64,000 bases of DNA, from NCBI GenBank assembly GCA_932294295.1, contig OW028582.1:3467515-3531514 (forward strand), in the 5' to 3' direction. Position numbers and translations under genes: made by a program. The DNA is from Alitta virens (lineage: Eukaryota; Annelida; Polychaeta; Phyllodocida; Nereididae). The notes beneath the pieces were generated by a model. The model saw nothing but the letters and a program-made list of their open reading frames with translations, was not told where the DNA came from and ran no database searches. The number at the start of each line of letters is the position of its first letter. The first letter of the stretch is position 1. Below are positions 32,728 through 46,132 of this stretch, in pieces.

Positions 32728-35150
32728 TCGTCTTGAACAACAGTCTCATCTTTGTTCCCGGCCCCGACCCGGATTCAGGCGACATTTCGCTTGGTCGTGG
32801 TGTTGATGACTTGTAGCAGTGAAAGACGTCGCTGTCGTTGTCGTCTTTTTCAGTGGTTCGGCCGAGGTTCTGGACCATGGTCTGTCCTGTGGGAGTTGCG
32901 TGAAATTCAGGGTGGCTGTGAATTTCAGATGCACAATGACATCGTGGGCGCCGTCATTGGGGGATTTTTGGATTTTGGTCGAGCACGCTCGGGTTGTTCG
33001 TCACTACAACTGACTGGCGCACACTTTACACAACAAGGGGATCCCTGAGGAGCCTGGATGGGTTGACCTTGCATCCGTATTGACTTGCAGTCATTATTAG
33101 CTCTGCTATATATCACTATTGGAGCCTGTATCTCGTCCAGAATCGGCCTTGTCTGGTAGTATGCATGTAAGAGGTATAGTACCGCTGCAGGAGTTGGTCT
33201 AGTGCGGACAGGTGATCTTGCGCTGACACGCCGCAGCCCGTTGTGGCGCACGAGATGACGAAATTGACCTGGTTGTGCCAGAACTGCATCGGACTAGAGT
33301 TCCAAGCTTGTACAACGTTGTCAGAAGTTACGTTAGGCAGCTGACACTTCTCAGACACATCCGGGTGCCACGTTTGGATCCATGAAAGTCCTGCCGACTG
33401 GACTTGGCCGTGGGGTTGAGTGAGTGGCACTCGTCTGGAACAACAGTCTCATCTCATCTTTTGTCCATAATCCGCCTTGTCTGGTAGTACGCGTGTAAGA
33501 GGTATAGTACCGCTGCAGGAGTTGGTCTAGTGCGGACAGGTGATCTTGCGCTGACATGCCGCAGCCCGTTGTGGCGCACCAGATGACGAAATTGACCTGG
33601 TTGTGCCAGAACTGCATCGGACTAGAGTTCCACTGGACATGGCTGTGGGGTTGAGTGAGTGGCACTCGTCTGGAACAACAGTCTCATCTCATCTTTTGTC
33701 CAGAATCCGCCTTGTCTGGTAGTACGCGTGTAAGAGGTATAGTACCGCTGCAGAAGTTGGTCTAGTGCGGACAGGTGATCTTGCGCTGACACGCCGCAGC
33801 CCGTAGTGGAGCACCAGATGATGAAATTGACCTGGTTGTGCCAGAACTGCATCGGACTAGAGTTCCAAGCTTGTACAAAGTTGTCAGAAGTTACGTTAGG
33901 CAGCTGACACTTCTCAGACACATCCGGGTGCCGCGTTTGGATCCATGAAAGTCCAGCCGACTGGACTTGGCTGTGGGGTTGAGTGAGTGGCACTCGTCTT
34001 GAACAACAGTCTCATCTTTGTTCCCGGCCCCGACCCGGATTCAGGCGACATTTCGCTTGGTCGTGGTGTTGATGACTTTGTAGCAGTGAAAGACGTCGCT
34101 GTCGTTGTCGTCTTTTTCTCAGTGGTTCCGCCGAGGTTCTGGACCATGGTCTGTCCTGTGGGGGTTGCGTGAAACTCAGGGTGGCTGTGAATTTCAGATG
34201 CACAATGACATTGTGGGCGCCGTCATTGGGGGATTTTGGATTTTGGTCGAGCACGCTCGGGTTGTTCTTCACTACAACTGACTGGCGCACACCTTACACA
34301 ACAAGGGGATCCCTGAGGAGCCTGTATGGGTTGACCTTGCATCCGTATTGACTTGCAGTCATTATTAGCTCTGCTATATATCACTATTGGAGCCTGTATC
34401 TCGTCCAGAATCGGCCTTGTCTGGTAGTATGCGTGTAAGAGGTATAGTACCGCTGCAGGAGTTGGTCTAGTGCGGACAGGTGATCTTGCGCTGACACGCT
34501 GCAGCCCGTTGTGGCGCACCAGATGAGGAAATTGACCTGGTTGTGCCAGAACTGCATCGGACTAGAGTTCCAAGCTTGTAAAACGTTGTCAGATGTTACG
34601 TTAGGCAGCTGACACTTCTCAGACACATCCGGGTGCCGCGTTTGGATCCATGAAAGTCCAGCCGACTGGACTTGGCTGTGGGGTTGAGTGAGTGGCACTC
34701 GTCTGGAACAACAGTCTCATCTCATCTTTTGTCCAGAAGCGGCCTTGTCTGGTAGTACGCGTGTAAGAGGTATAGTACCGCTGCAGGAGTTGGTCTAGTG
34801 CGGACAGGTGATCTTTCGCTGACACGCCGCAGCCCGTTGTGGCGCACCAGATGACGAAATTGACCTGGTTGTGCCAGAACTGCATCAGACTAGGTATAGT
34901 ACCGCTGCAGGAGTTGGTCTAGTGCGGACAGGTGATTTTGAGCTGACACGCCGCAGCCCGTTGTGGCGCACCAGATGACGAAATTGACCTGGTTGTGCCA
35001 GAACTGCATCGGACTAGAGTTCCAAGCTTGTACAACATTGTGAGAAGTTACGTTAGGCAGCTGACACTTCTCAGACACATCCGGGTGCCGCGTTTGGATC
35101 CATGAAAGTCCAGCCGACTGGACTTGGCTGTGGGGTTGAGTGAGTGGCAC
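32728..35150. repeat. Domain 2 unit (2423 bp): L(703) T S L F
   Basis: Module ends are at 33430, 33665, 33993, 34698 and 35150. It repeats the private variants of 27880-29500 and adds a one-base loss (gatgacttgtag near 32811), gttgttcttcac (about 34264) and gcatcagactag (about 34886). The last L returns to gatgaggaaattg. Confidence 0.86.
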
Positions 35151-37574
35151 TCGTCTGGAACAACAGTATCATCTTTGTTCTCGGCCCCGACCCGGATTCA
35201 GGTGACATTTCGCTTGGTCGTGGTGTTGATGACTTTGTAGCAGTGAAAGACGTCGCTGTCGTTGTCGTCTTTTTCAGTGGTTCGGCCGAGGTTCTGGACC
35301 ATGGTCTGTCCTGTGGGAGTTGCGTGAAATTCAGGGTGGCTGTGAATTTCAGATGCACAATGACATCGTGGGCGCCGTCATTGGGGGATTTTGGATTTTG
35401 GTCGAGCACGCTCGGGTTGTTCGTCACTACAACTGACTGGCGCACACTTTACACAACAAGGGGATCCCTGAGGAGCCTGGATGGGTTGACCTTGCATCCG
35501 TATTGACTTGCAGTCATTATTAGCTCTGCTATATATCACTATTGGAGCCTGTATCTCGTCCAGAATCGGCCTTGGCTGGTAGTATGCGTGTAAGAGGTAT
35601 AGTACCACTGCAGGAGTTGGTCTAGTGCGGACAGGTGATCTTGCGCTGACACGCCGCAGCCCGTTGTGGCGCAACAGATGACGAAATTGACCTGGTTGTG
35701 CCAGAACTGCATCGGACTAGAGTTCCAAGCTTGTACAACATTGTGAGAAGTTACGTTAGGCAGCTGACACTTCTCAGACACATCCGGGTGCCGCGTTTGG
35801 ATCCATGAAAGTCCTGCCGACTGGACTTGGCCGTGGGGTTGAGTGAGTGGCACTCGTCTGGAACAACAGTCTCATCTCATCTTTTGTCCATAATCCGCCT
35901 TGTCTGGTAGTACGCGTGTAAGAGGTATAGTACCGCTGCAGGAGTTGGTCTAGTGCGGACAGGTGATCTTGCGCTGACATGCCGCAGCCCGTTGTGGCGC
36001 ACCAGATGACGAAATTGACCTGGTTGTGCCAGAACTGCATCGGACTAGAGTTCCACTGGACATGGCTGTGGGGTTGAGTGAGTGGCACTCGTCTGGAACA
36101 ACAGTCTCATCTCATCTTTTGTCCAGAATCCGCCTTGTCTGGTAGTACGCGTGTAAGAGGTATAGTACCGCTGCAGAAGTTGGTCTAGTGCGGACAGGTG
36201 ATCTTGCGCTGACACGCCGCAGCCCGTAGTGGCGCACCAGATGATGAAATTGACCTGGTTGTGCCAGAACTGCATCGGACTAGAGTTCCAAGCTTGTACA
36301 AAGTTGTCAGAAGTTACGTTAGGCAGCTGACACTTCTCAGACACATCCGGGTGCCGCGTTTGGATCCATGAAAGTCCAGCCGACTGGACTTGGCTGTGGG
36401 GTTGAGTGAGTGGCACTCGTCTTGAACAACAGTCTCATCTTTGTTCCCGGCCCCGACCCGGATTCAGGCGACATTTCGCTTGGTCGTGGTGTTGATGACT
36501 TTGTAGCAGTGAAAGACGTCGCTGTCGTTGTCGTCTTTTTCTCAGTGGTTCGGCCGAGGTTCTGGACCATGGTCTGTCCTGTGGGGGTTGCGTGAAATTC
36601 AGGGTGGCTGTGAATTTCAGATGCACAATGACATTGTGGGCGCCGTCATTGGGGGATTTTGGATTTTGGTCGAGCACGCTCGGGTTGTTCGTCACTACAA
36701 CTGACTGGCGCACACCTTACACAACAAGGGGATCCCTGAGGAGCCTGTATGGGTTGACCTTGCATCCGTATTGACTTGCAGTCATTATTAGCTCTGCTAT
36801 ATATCACTATTGGAGCCTGTATCTCGTCCAGAATCTCATCTCATCTGGTAGTATGCGTGTAAGAGGTATAGTACCGCTGCAGGAGTTGGTCTAGTGCGGA
36901 CAGGTGATCTTGCGCTGACACGCTGCAGCCCGTTGTGGCGCACCAGATGACGAAATTGACCTGGTTGTGCCAGAACTGCATCGGACTAGAGTTCCAAGCT
37001 TGTAAAACGTTGTCAGATGTTACGTTAGGCAGCTGACACTTCTCAGACACATCCGGGTGCCGCGTTTGGATCCATGAAAGTCCAGCCGACTGGACTTGGC
37101 TGTGGGGTTGAGTGAGTGGCACTCGTCTGGAACAACAGTCTCATCTCATCTTTTGTCCAGAAGCGGCCTTGTCTGGTAGTACGCGTGTAAGAGGTATAGT
37201 ACCGCTGCAGGAGTTGGTCTAGTGCGGACAGGTGATCTTTCGCTGACACGCCGCAGCCCGTTGTGGCGCACCAGATGACGAAATTGACCTGGTTGTGCCA
37301 GAACTGCATCGGACTAGGTATAGTACCGCTGCAGGAGTTGGTCTAGTGCGGACAGGTGATTTTGAGCTGACACGCCGCAGACCGTTGTGGCGCACCAGAT
37401 GACGAAATTGACCTGGTTGTGCCAGAACTGCATCGGACTAGAGTTCCAAGCTTGTACAACATTGTGAGAAGTTACGTTAGGCAGCTGACACTTCTCAGAC
37501 ACATCCGGGTGCCGCGTTTGGATCCATGAAAGTCCAGCCGACTGGACTTGGCTGTGGGGTTGAGTGAGTGGCAC
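35151..37574. repeat. Domain 2 unit (2424 bp): L(703) T S L(706) F
   Basis: Module ends are at 35853, 36088, 36416, 37122 and 37574. The first L has gtaccactgcagg, gcgcaacagatg and acaacattgtgag, which mark units to 43 kb. The second L contains a local replacement at 36835-36847. The F module has cgcagaccgttg at 37376-37387. Confidence 0.86.
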
Positions 37575-40500
37575 TCGTCTGGAACAACAGTATCATCTTT
37601 GTTCTCGGCCCCGACCCGGATTCAGGTGACATTTCGCTTGGTCGTGGTGTTGATGACTTTGTAGCAGTGAAAGACGTCGCTGTCGTTGTCGTCTTTTTCT
37701 GAGTGGTTCGGCCGAGGTTCTGGACCATGGTCTGTCCTGTGGGGGTTGCGTGAAATTCAGGGTGGCTGTGAATTTCAGATGCACAATGACATTGTGGGCG
37801 CCGTCATTGGGGGATTTTGGATTTTGGTCGAGCACGCTCGGGTTGTTCGTCACTACAACTGACTGGCGCACACCTTACACAACAAGGGGATCCCTGAGGA
37901 GCCTGTATGGGTTGACCTTGCATCCGTATTGACTTGCAGTCATTATTAGCTCTGCTATATATCACTATTGGAGCCTGTATCTCGTCCAGAATCGGCCTTG
38001 TCTGGTAGTATGCGTGTAAGAGGTATAGTACCGCTGCAGGAGTTGGTCTAGTGCGGACAGGTGATCTTGCGCTGACACGCTGCAGCCCGTTGTGGCGCAC
38101 CAGATGAGGAAATTGACCTGGTTGTGCCAGAACTGCATCGGACTAGAGTTCCAAGCTTGTAAAACGTTGTCAGATGTTACGTTAGGCAGCTGACACTTCT
38201 CAGACACATCCGGGTGCCGCGTTTGGATCCATGAAAGTCCAGCCGACTGGACTTGGCTGTGGGGTTGAGTGAGTGGCACTCGTCTGGAACAACAGTCTCA
38301 TCTCATCTTTTGTCCAGAAGCGGCCTTGTCTGGTAGTACGCGTGTAAGAGGTATAGTACCGCTGCAGGAGTTGGTCTAGTGCGGACAGGTGATCTTTCGC
38401 TGACACGCCGCAGCCCGTTGTGGCGCACCAGATGACGAAATTGACCTGGTTGTGCCAGAACTGCATCGGACTAGGTATAGTACCGCTGCAGGAGTTGGTC
38501 TAGTGCGGACAGGTGATTTTGAGCTGACACGCCGCAGCCCGTTGTGGCGCACCAGATGACGAAATTGACCTGGTTGTGCCAGAACTGCATCGGACTAGAG
38601 TTCCAAGCTTGTACAACATTGTGAGAAGTTACGTTAGGCAGCTGACACTTCTCAGACACATCCGGGTGCCGCGTTTGGATCCATGAAAGTCCAGCCGACT
38701 GGACTTGGCTGTGGGGTTGAGTGAGTGGCACTCGTCTGGAACAACAGTATCATCTTTGTTCTCGGCCCCGACCCGGATTCAGGTGACATTTCGCTTGGTC
38801 GTGGTGTTGATGACTTTGTAGCAGTGAAAGACGTCGCTGTCGTTGTCGTCTTTTTCAGTGGTTCGGCCGAGGTTCTGGACCATGGTCTGTCCTGTGGGAG
38901 TTGCGTGAAATTCAGGGTGGCTGTGAATTTCAGATGCACAATGACATCGTGGGCGCCGTCATTGGGGGATTTTGGATTTTGGTCGAGCACGCTCGGGTTG
39001 TTCGTCACTACAACTGACTGGCGCACACTTTACACAACAAGGGGATCCCTGAGGAGCCTGGATGGGTTGACCTTGCATCCGTATTGACTTGCAGTCATTA
39101 TTAGCTCTGCTATATATCACTATTGGAGCCTGTATCTCGTCCAGAATCGGCCTTGTCTGGTAGTATGCGTGTAAGAGGTATAGTACCACTGCAGGAGTTG
39201 GTCTAGTGCGGACAGGTGATCTTGCGCTGACACGCCGCAGCCCGTTGTGGCGCAACAGATGACGAAATTGACCTGGTTGTGCCAGAACTGCATCGGACTA
39301 GAGTTCCAAGCTTGTACAACATTGTGAGAAGTTACGTTAGGCAGCTGACACTTCTCAGACACATCCGGGTGCCGCGTTTGGATCCATGAAAGTCCTGCCG
39401 ACTGGACTTGGCCGTGGGGTTGAGTGAGTGGCACTCGTCTGGAACAACAGTCTCATCTCATCTTTTGTCCATAATCCGCCTTGTCTGGTAGTACGCGTGT
39501 AAGAGGTATAGTACCGCTGCAGGAGTTGGTCTAGTGCGGACAGGTGATCTTGCGCTGACATGCCGCAGCCCGTTGTGGCGCACCAGATGACGAAATTGAC
39601 CTGGTTGTGCCAGAACTGCATCGGACTAGAGTTCCACTGGACATGGCTGTGGGGTTGAGTGAGTGGCACTCGTCTGGAACAACAGTCTCATCTCATCTTT
39701 TGTCCAGAATCCGCCTTGTCTGGTAGTACGCGTGTAAGAGGTATAGTACCGCTGCAGAAGTTGGTCTAGTGCGGACAGGTGATCTTGCGCTGACACGCCG
39801 CAGCCCGTAGTGGCGCACCAGATGATGAAATTGACCTGGTTGTGCCAGAACTGCATCGGACTAGAGTTCCAAGCTTGTACAAAGTTGTCAGAAGTTACGT
39901 TAGGCAGCTGACACTTCTCAGACACATCCGGGTGCCGCGTTTGGATCCATGAAAGTCCAGCCGACTGGACTTGGCTGTGGGGTTGAGTGAGTGGCACTCG
40001 TCTTGAACAACAGTCTCATCTTTGTTCCCGGCCCCGACCCGGATTCAGGTGACATTTCGCTTGGTCGTGGTGTTGATGACTTTGTAGCAGTGAAAGACGT
40101 CGCTGTCGTTGTCGTCTTTTTCTCAGTGGTTCGGCCGAGGTTCTGGACCATGGTCTGTCCTGTGGGGGTTGCGTGAAATTCAGGGTGGCTGTGAATTTCA
40201 GATGCACAATGACATTGTGGGCGCCGTCATTGGGGGATTTTGGATTTTGGTCGAGCACGCTCGGGTTGTTCGTCACTACAACTGACTGGCGCACACCTTA
40301 CACAACAAGGGGATCCCTGAGGAGCCTGTATGGGTTGACCTTGCATCCGTATTGACTTGCAGTCATTATTAGCTCTGCTATATATCACTATTGGAGCCTG
40401 TATCTCGTCCAGAATCGGCCTTGTCTGGTAGTATGCGTGTAAGAGGTATAGTACCGCTGCAGGAGTTGGTCTAGTGCGGACAGGTGATCTTGCGCTGACA

Positions 40501-41154
40501 CGCTGCAGCCCGTTGTGGCGCACCAGATGAGGAAATTGACCTGGTTGTGCCAGAACTGCATCGGACTAGAGTTCCAAGCTTGTAAAACGTTGTCAGATGT
40601 TACGTTAGGCAGCTGACACTTCTCAGACACATCCGGGTGCCGCGTTTGGATCCATGAAAGTCCAGCCGACTGGACTTGGCTGTGGGGTTGAGTGAGTGGC
40701 ACTCGTCTGGAACAACAGTCTCATCTCATCTTTTGTCCAGAAGCGGCCTTGTCTGGTAGTACGCGTGTAAGAGGTATAGTACCGCTGCAGGAGTTGGTCT
40801 AGTGCGGACAGGTGATCTTTCGCTGACACGCCGCAGCCCGTTGTGGCGCACCAGATGACGAAATTGACCTGGTTGTGCCAGAACTGCATCGGACTAGGTA
40901 TAGTACCGCTGCAGGAGTTGGTCTAGTGCGGACAGGTGATTTTGAGCTGACACGCCGCAGCCCGTTGTGGCGCACCAGATGACGAAATTGACCTGGTTGT
41001 GCCAGAACTGCATCGGACTAGAGTTCCAAGCTTGTACAACATTGTGAGAAGTTACGTTAGGCAGCTGACACTTCTCAGACACATCCGGGTGCCGCGTTTG
41101 GATCCATGAAAGTCCAGCCGACTGGACTTGGCTGTGGGGTTGAGTGAGTGGCAC
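37575..41154. repeat. 3580-bp unit, copy 1: L F L(703) T S L F
   Basis: Module ends are at 38279, 38731, 39434, 39669, 39997, 40702 and 41154. It is a standard five-module unit preceded by an extra L-F pair (1157 bp). The first L begins like the gttctcggccc subtype and ends like the gatgaggaaattg subtype, so it is a recombinant. Confidence 0.86.
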
Positions 41155-44100
41155 TCGTCTGGAACAACAGTATCATCTTTGTTCTCGGCCCCGACCCGGA
41201 TTCAGGTGACATTTCGCTTGGTCGTGGTGTTGATGACTTTGTAGCAGTGAAAGACGTCGCTGTCGTTGTCGTCTTTTTCTCAGTGGTTCGGCCGAGGTTC
41301 TGGACCATGGTCTGTCCTGTGGGGGTTGCGTGAAATTCAGGGTGGCTGTGAATTTCAGATGCACAATGACATTGTGGGCGCCGTCATTGGGGGATTTTGG
41401 ATTTTGGTCGAGCACGCTCGGGTTGTTCGTCACTACAACTGACTGGCGCACACCTTACACAACAAGGGGATCCCTGAGGAGCCTGTATGGGTTGACCTTG
41501 CATCCGTATTGACTTGCAGTCATTATTAGCTCTGCTATATATCACTATTGGAGCCTGTATCTCGTCCAGAATCGGCCTTGTCTGGTAGTATGCGTGTAAG
41601 AGGTATAGTACCGCTGCAGGAGTTGGTCTAGTGCGGACAGGTGATCTTGCGCTGACACGCTGCAGCCCGTTGTGGCGCACCAGATGAGGAAATTGACCTG
41701 GTTGTGCCAGAACTGCATCGGACTAGAGTTCCAAGCTTGTAAAACGTTGTCAGATGTTACGTTAGGCAGCTGACACTTCTCAGACACATCCGGGTGCCGC
41801 GTTTGGATCCATGAAAGTCCAGCCGACTGGACTTGGCTGTGGGGTTGAGTGAGTGGCACTCGTCTGGAACAACAGTCTCATCTCATCTTTTGTCCAGAAG
41901 CGGCCTTGTCTGGTAGTACGCGTGTAAGAGGTATAGTACCGCTGCAGGAGTTGGTCTAGTGCGGACAGGTGATCTTTCGCTGACACGCCGCAGCCCGTTG
42001 TGGCGCACCAGATGACGAAATTGACCTGGTTGTGCCAGAACTGCATCGGACTAGGTATAGTACCGCTGCAGGAGTTGGTCTAGTGCGGACAGGTGATTTT
42101 GAGCTGACACGCCGCAGCCCGTTGTGGCGCACCAGATGACGAAATTGACCTGGTTGTGCCAGAACTGCATCGGACTAGAGTTCCAAGCTTGTACAACATT
42201 GTGAGAAGTTACGTTAGGCAGCTGACACTTCTCAGACACATCCGGGTGCCGCGTTTGGATCCATGAAAGTCCAGCCGACTGGACTTGGCTGTGGGGTTGA
42301 GTGAGTGGCACTCGTCTGGAACAACAGTATCATCTTTGTTCTCGGCCCCGACCCGGATTCAGGTGACATTTCGCTTGGTCGTGGTGTTGATGACTTTGTA
42401 GCAGTGAAAGACGTCGCTGTCGTTGTCGTCTTTTTCAGTGGTTCGGCCGAGGTTCTGGACCATGGTCTGTCCTGTGGGAGTTGCGTGAAATTCAGGGTGG
42501 CTGTGAATTTCAGATGCACAATGACATCGTGGGCGCCGTCATTGGGGGATTTTGGATTTTGGTCGAGCACGCTCGGGTTGTTCGTCACTACAACTGACTG
42601 GCGCACACTTTACACAACAAGGGGATCCCTGAGGAGCCTGGATGGGTTGACCTTGCATCCGTATTGACTTGCAGTCATTATTAGCTCTGCTATATATCAC
42701 TATTGGAGCCTGTATCTCGTCCAGAATCGGCCTTGTCTGGTAGTATGCGTGTAAGAGGTATAGTACCACTGCAGGAGTTGGTCTAGTGCGGACAGGTGAT
42801 CTTGCGCTGACACGCCGCAGCCCGTTGTGGCGCAACAGATGACGAAATTGACCTGGTTGTGCCAGAACTGCATCGGACTAGAGTTCCAAGCTTGTACAAC
42901 ATTGTGAGAAGTTACGTTAGGCAGCTGACACTTCTCAGACACATCCGGGTGCCGCGTTTGGATCCATGAAAGTCCTGCCGACTGGACTTGGCCGTGGGGT
43001 TGAGTGAGTGGCACTCGTCTGGAACAACAGTCTCATCTCATCTTTTGTCCATAATCCGCCTTGTCTGGTAGTACGCGTGTAAGAGGTATAGTACCGCTGC
43101 AGGAGTTGGTCTAGTGCGGACAGGTGATCTTGCGCTGACATGCCGCAGCCCGTTGTGGCGCACCAGATGACGAAATTGACCTGGTTGTGCCAGAACTGCA
43201 TCGGACTAGAGTTCCACTGGACATGGCTGTGGGGTTGAGTGAGTGGCACTCGTCTGGAACAACAGTCTCATCTCATCTTTTGTCCAGAATCCGCCTTGTC
43301 TGGTAGTACGCGTGTAAGAGGTATAGTACCGCTGCAGAAGTTGGTCTAGTGCGGACAGGTGATCTTGCGCTGACACGCCGCAGCCCGTAGTGGCGCACCA
43401 GATGATGAAATTGACCTGGTTGTGCCAGAACTGCATCGGACTAGAGTTCCAAGCTTGTACAAAGTTGTCAGAAGTTACGTTAGGCAGCTGACACTTCTCA
43501 GACACATCCGGGTGCCGCGTTTGGATCCATGAAAGTCCAGCCGACTGGACTTGGCTGTGGGGTTGAGTGAGTGGCACTCGTCTTGAACAACAGTCTCATC
43601 TTTGTTCCCGGCCCCGACCCGGATTCAGGTGACATTTCGCTTGGTCGTGGTGTTGATGACTTTGTAGCAGTGAAAGACGTCACTGTCGTTGTCGTCTTTT
43701 TCTCAGTGGTTCGGCCGAGGTTCTGGACCATGGTCTGTCCTGTGGGGGTTGCGTGAAATTCAGGGTGGCTGTGAATTTCAGATGCACAATGACATTGTGG
43801 GCGCCGTCATTGGGGGATTTTGGATTTTGGTCGAGCACGCTCGGGTTGTTCGTCACTACAACTGACTGGCGCACACCTTACACAACAAGGGGATCCCTGA
43901 GGAGCCTGTATGGGTTGACCTTGCATCCGTATTGACTTGCAGTCATTATTAGCTCTGCTATATATCACTATTGGAGCCTGTATCTCGTCCAGAATCGGCC
44001 TTGTCTGGTAGTATGCGTGTAAGAGGTATAGTACCGCTGCAGGAGTTGGTCTAGTGCGGACAGGTGATCTTGCGCTGACACGCTGCAGCCCGTTGTGGCG

Positions 44101-44734
44101 CACCAGATGAGGAAATTGACCTGGTTGTGCCAGAACTGCATCGGACTAGAGTTCCAAGCTTGTAAAACGTTGTCAGATGTTACGTTAGGCAGCTGACACT
44201 TCTCAGACACATCCGGGTGCCGCGTTTGGATCCATGAAAGTCCAGCCGACTGGACTTGGCTGTGGGGTTGAGTGAGTGGCACTCGTCTGGAACAACAGTC
44301 TCATCTCATCTTTTGTCCAGAAGCGGCCTTGTCTGGTAGTACGCGTGTAAGAGGTATAGTACCGCTGCAGGAGTTGGTCTAGTGCGGACAGGTGATCTTT
44401 CGCTGACACGCCGCAGCCCGTTGTGGCGCACCAGATGACGAAATTGACCTGGTTGTGCCAGAACTGCATCGGACTAGGTATAGTACCGCTGCAGGAGTTG
44501 GTCTAGTGCGGACAGGTGATTTTGAGCTGACACGCCGCAGCCCGTTGTGGCGCACCAGATGACGAAATTGACCTGGTTGTGCCAGAACTGCATCGGACTA
44601 GAGTTCCAAGCTTGTACAACATTGTGAGAAGTTACGTTAGGCAGCTGACACTTCTCAGACACATCCGGGTGCCGCGTTTGGATCCATGAAAGTCCAGCCG
44701 ACTGGACTTGGCTGTGGGGTTGAGTGAGTGGCAC
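41155..44734. repeat. 3580-bp unit, copy 2: L F L(703) T S L F
   Basis: Module ends are at 41859, 42311, 43014, 43249, 43577, 44282 and 44734. It is a near-exact tandem copy of the preceding 3580 bases. Visible differences include cgtcactgtcg for cgtcgctgtcg near 43681 and ctttttctcag for ctttttctgag (37697). Confidence 0.86.
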
Positions 44735-45095
44735 TCGTCTGGAACAACAGTATCATCTTTGTTCTCGGCCCCGACCCGGATTCAGGTGACATTTCCCTTG
44801 GTCGTGGTGTTGATGACTTTGTAGCAGTGAAAGACGTCGCTGTCGTTGTCGTCTTTTTCAGTGGTTCGGCCGAGGTTCTGGACCATGGTCTGTCCTGTGG
44901 GAGTTGCGTGAAATTCAGAGTGGCTGTGAATTTCAGATGCACAATGACATCGTGGGCGCCGTCATTGGGGGATTTTGGTCGAGCACGCTCGGGTTGTTCG
45001 TCACTAGAACTGACTGGCGCACACCTTACACAACACGGGGGATCCCTGAGGAGCATGTATGGGTTGACCTTGCATCCGTATTGACTTGCAGTCAT
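44655..45095 (-). pseudogene. Longest open stretch in the array (146 codons), read-through by local indels
   Basis: In this L module two small deletions (gggggattttggtcgagc lacks ggattttgg near 44980, and a one-base gain gives cacgggggatcc near 45040) join frames that are separate elsewhere. The result is an accidental long open stretch. It includes DRPWSRTSAEPLKKTTTTATS and SSTPRP, a Thr/Ser/Pro-rich run set by the repeated gtcgtcgtc-like triplets. I regard it as non-functional. Confidence 0.4.
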
Positions 45096-46132
45096 TATTA
45101 GCTCTGCTATATATCACTATTGGAGCCTGTATCTCGTCCAGAATCGGCCTTGTCTGGTAGTATGCGTGTAAGAGGTATAGTACCGCTGCAGGAGTTGGTC
45201 TAGTGCGGACAGGTGATCTAGCGCTGACACGCCGCAGCCCGTTGTGGCGCACCAGATGACGAAATTGACCTGGTTGTGCCAGAACTGCATCGGCTAGAGT
45301 TTCAAGCTTGTACAACTTTGTCAGAAGTTACGTTAGGCAGCTGACACTTCTCAGACACATACGGGTGCCGCGTTTGGATCCATGAAAGTCCAGCCGACTG
45401 GACTTGGCTGTGGGGTTGAGTGAGTGGCACTCGTCTGGAACAACAGTCTCATCTTTGTTCTCGGCCCCGACCCGGATTCAGGTGACATTTCGCTTGGTCG
45501 TGGTGTTGATGACTTTGTAGCAGTGAAAGACGTCGCTGTCGTTGTCGTCTTTTTCAGTGGTTCGGCCGAGGTTCTGGACCATGGTCTGTCCTGTGGGGGT
45601 TGCGTGAAATTCAGGGTGGCTGTGAATTTCAGATGCACAATGACATCGTGGGCGCCGTCATTGGGGGATTTTGGATTTTGGTCGAGCACGCTCGGGTTGT
45701 TCGTCACTACAACTGACTGGCGCACACCTTACACAACATGGGGATCCCTGAGGAGCCTGTATGGGTTGACCTTGCATCCGTATTGACTTGCAGTCATTAT
45801 TAGCTCCGCTATATATCACTATTGGAGCCTTTATCTCGTCCAGAATCGGCCTTGTCTGGTAGTAAGCGTGTAAGAGGTATAGTACCGCTGCAGGAGTTGG
45901 TCTAGTGCAGACAGGTTATCTTGCGTTGACAGGCCGCAGCCCGTTGTGGCGCACCAGATGACGAAATTGACCTGGTTGTGCCAGAACTGCATCGGCTAGA
46001 GTTCCAAGCTTGTACAACTTTGTCAGAAGTTACGTTAGGCAGCTGACACTTCTCAGACACATACGGGTGCCGCGTTTGGATCCATGAAAGTCCAGCCGAC
46101 TGGACTTGGCTGTGGGGTTGAGTGAGTGGCAC
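44735..46132. repeat. Start of domain 3: L(696) L(702)
   Basis: Module ends are at 45430 and 46132. Both L modules lose one base in catcggctagag (about 45291 and 45995). The first also lacks nine bases near 44980, and the second has gaccgcagcc-region changes such as gacaggccgc. F modules of the fused type stop here, apart from the compound near 53.1 kb. Confidence 0.82.
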
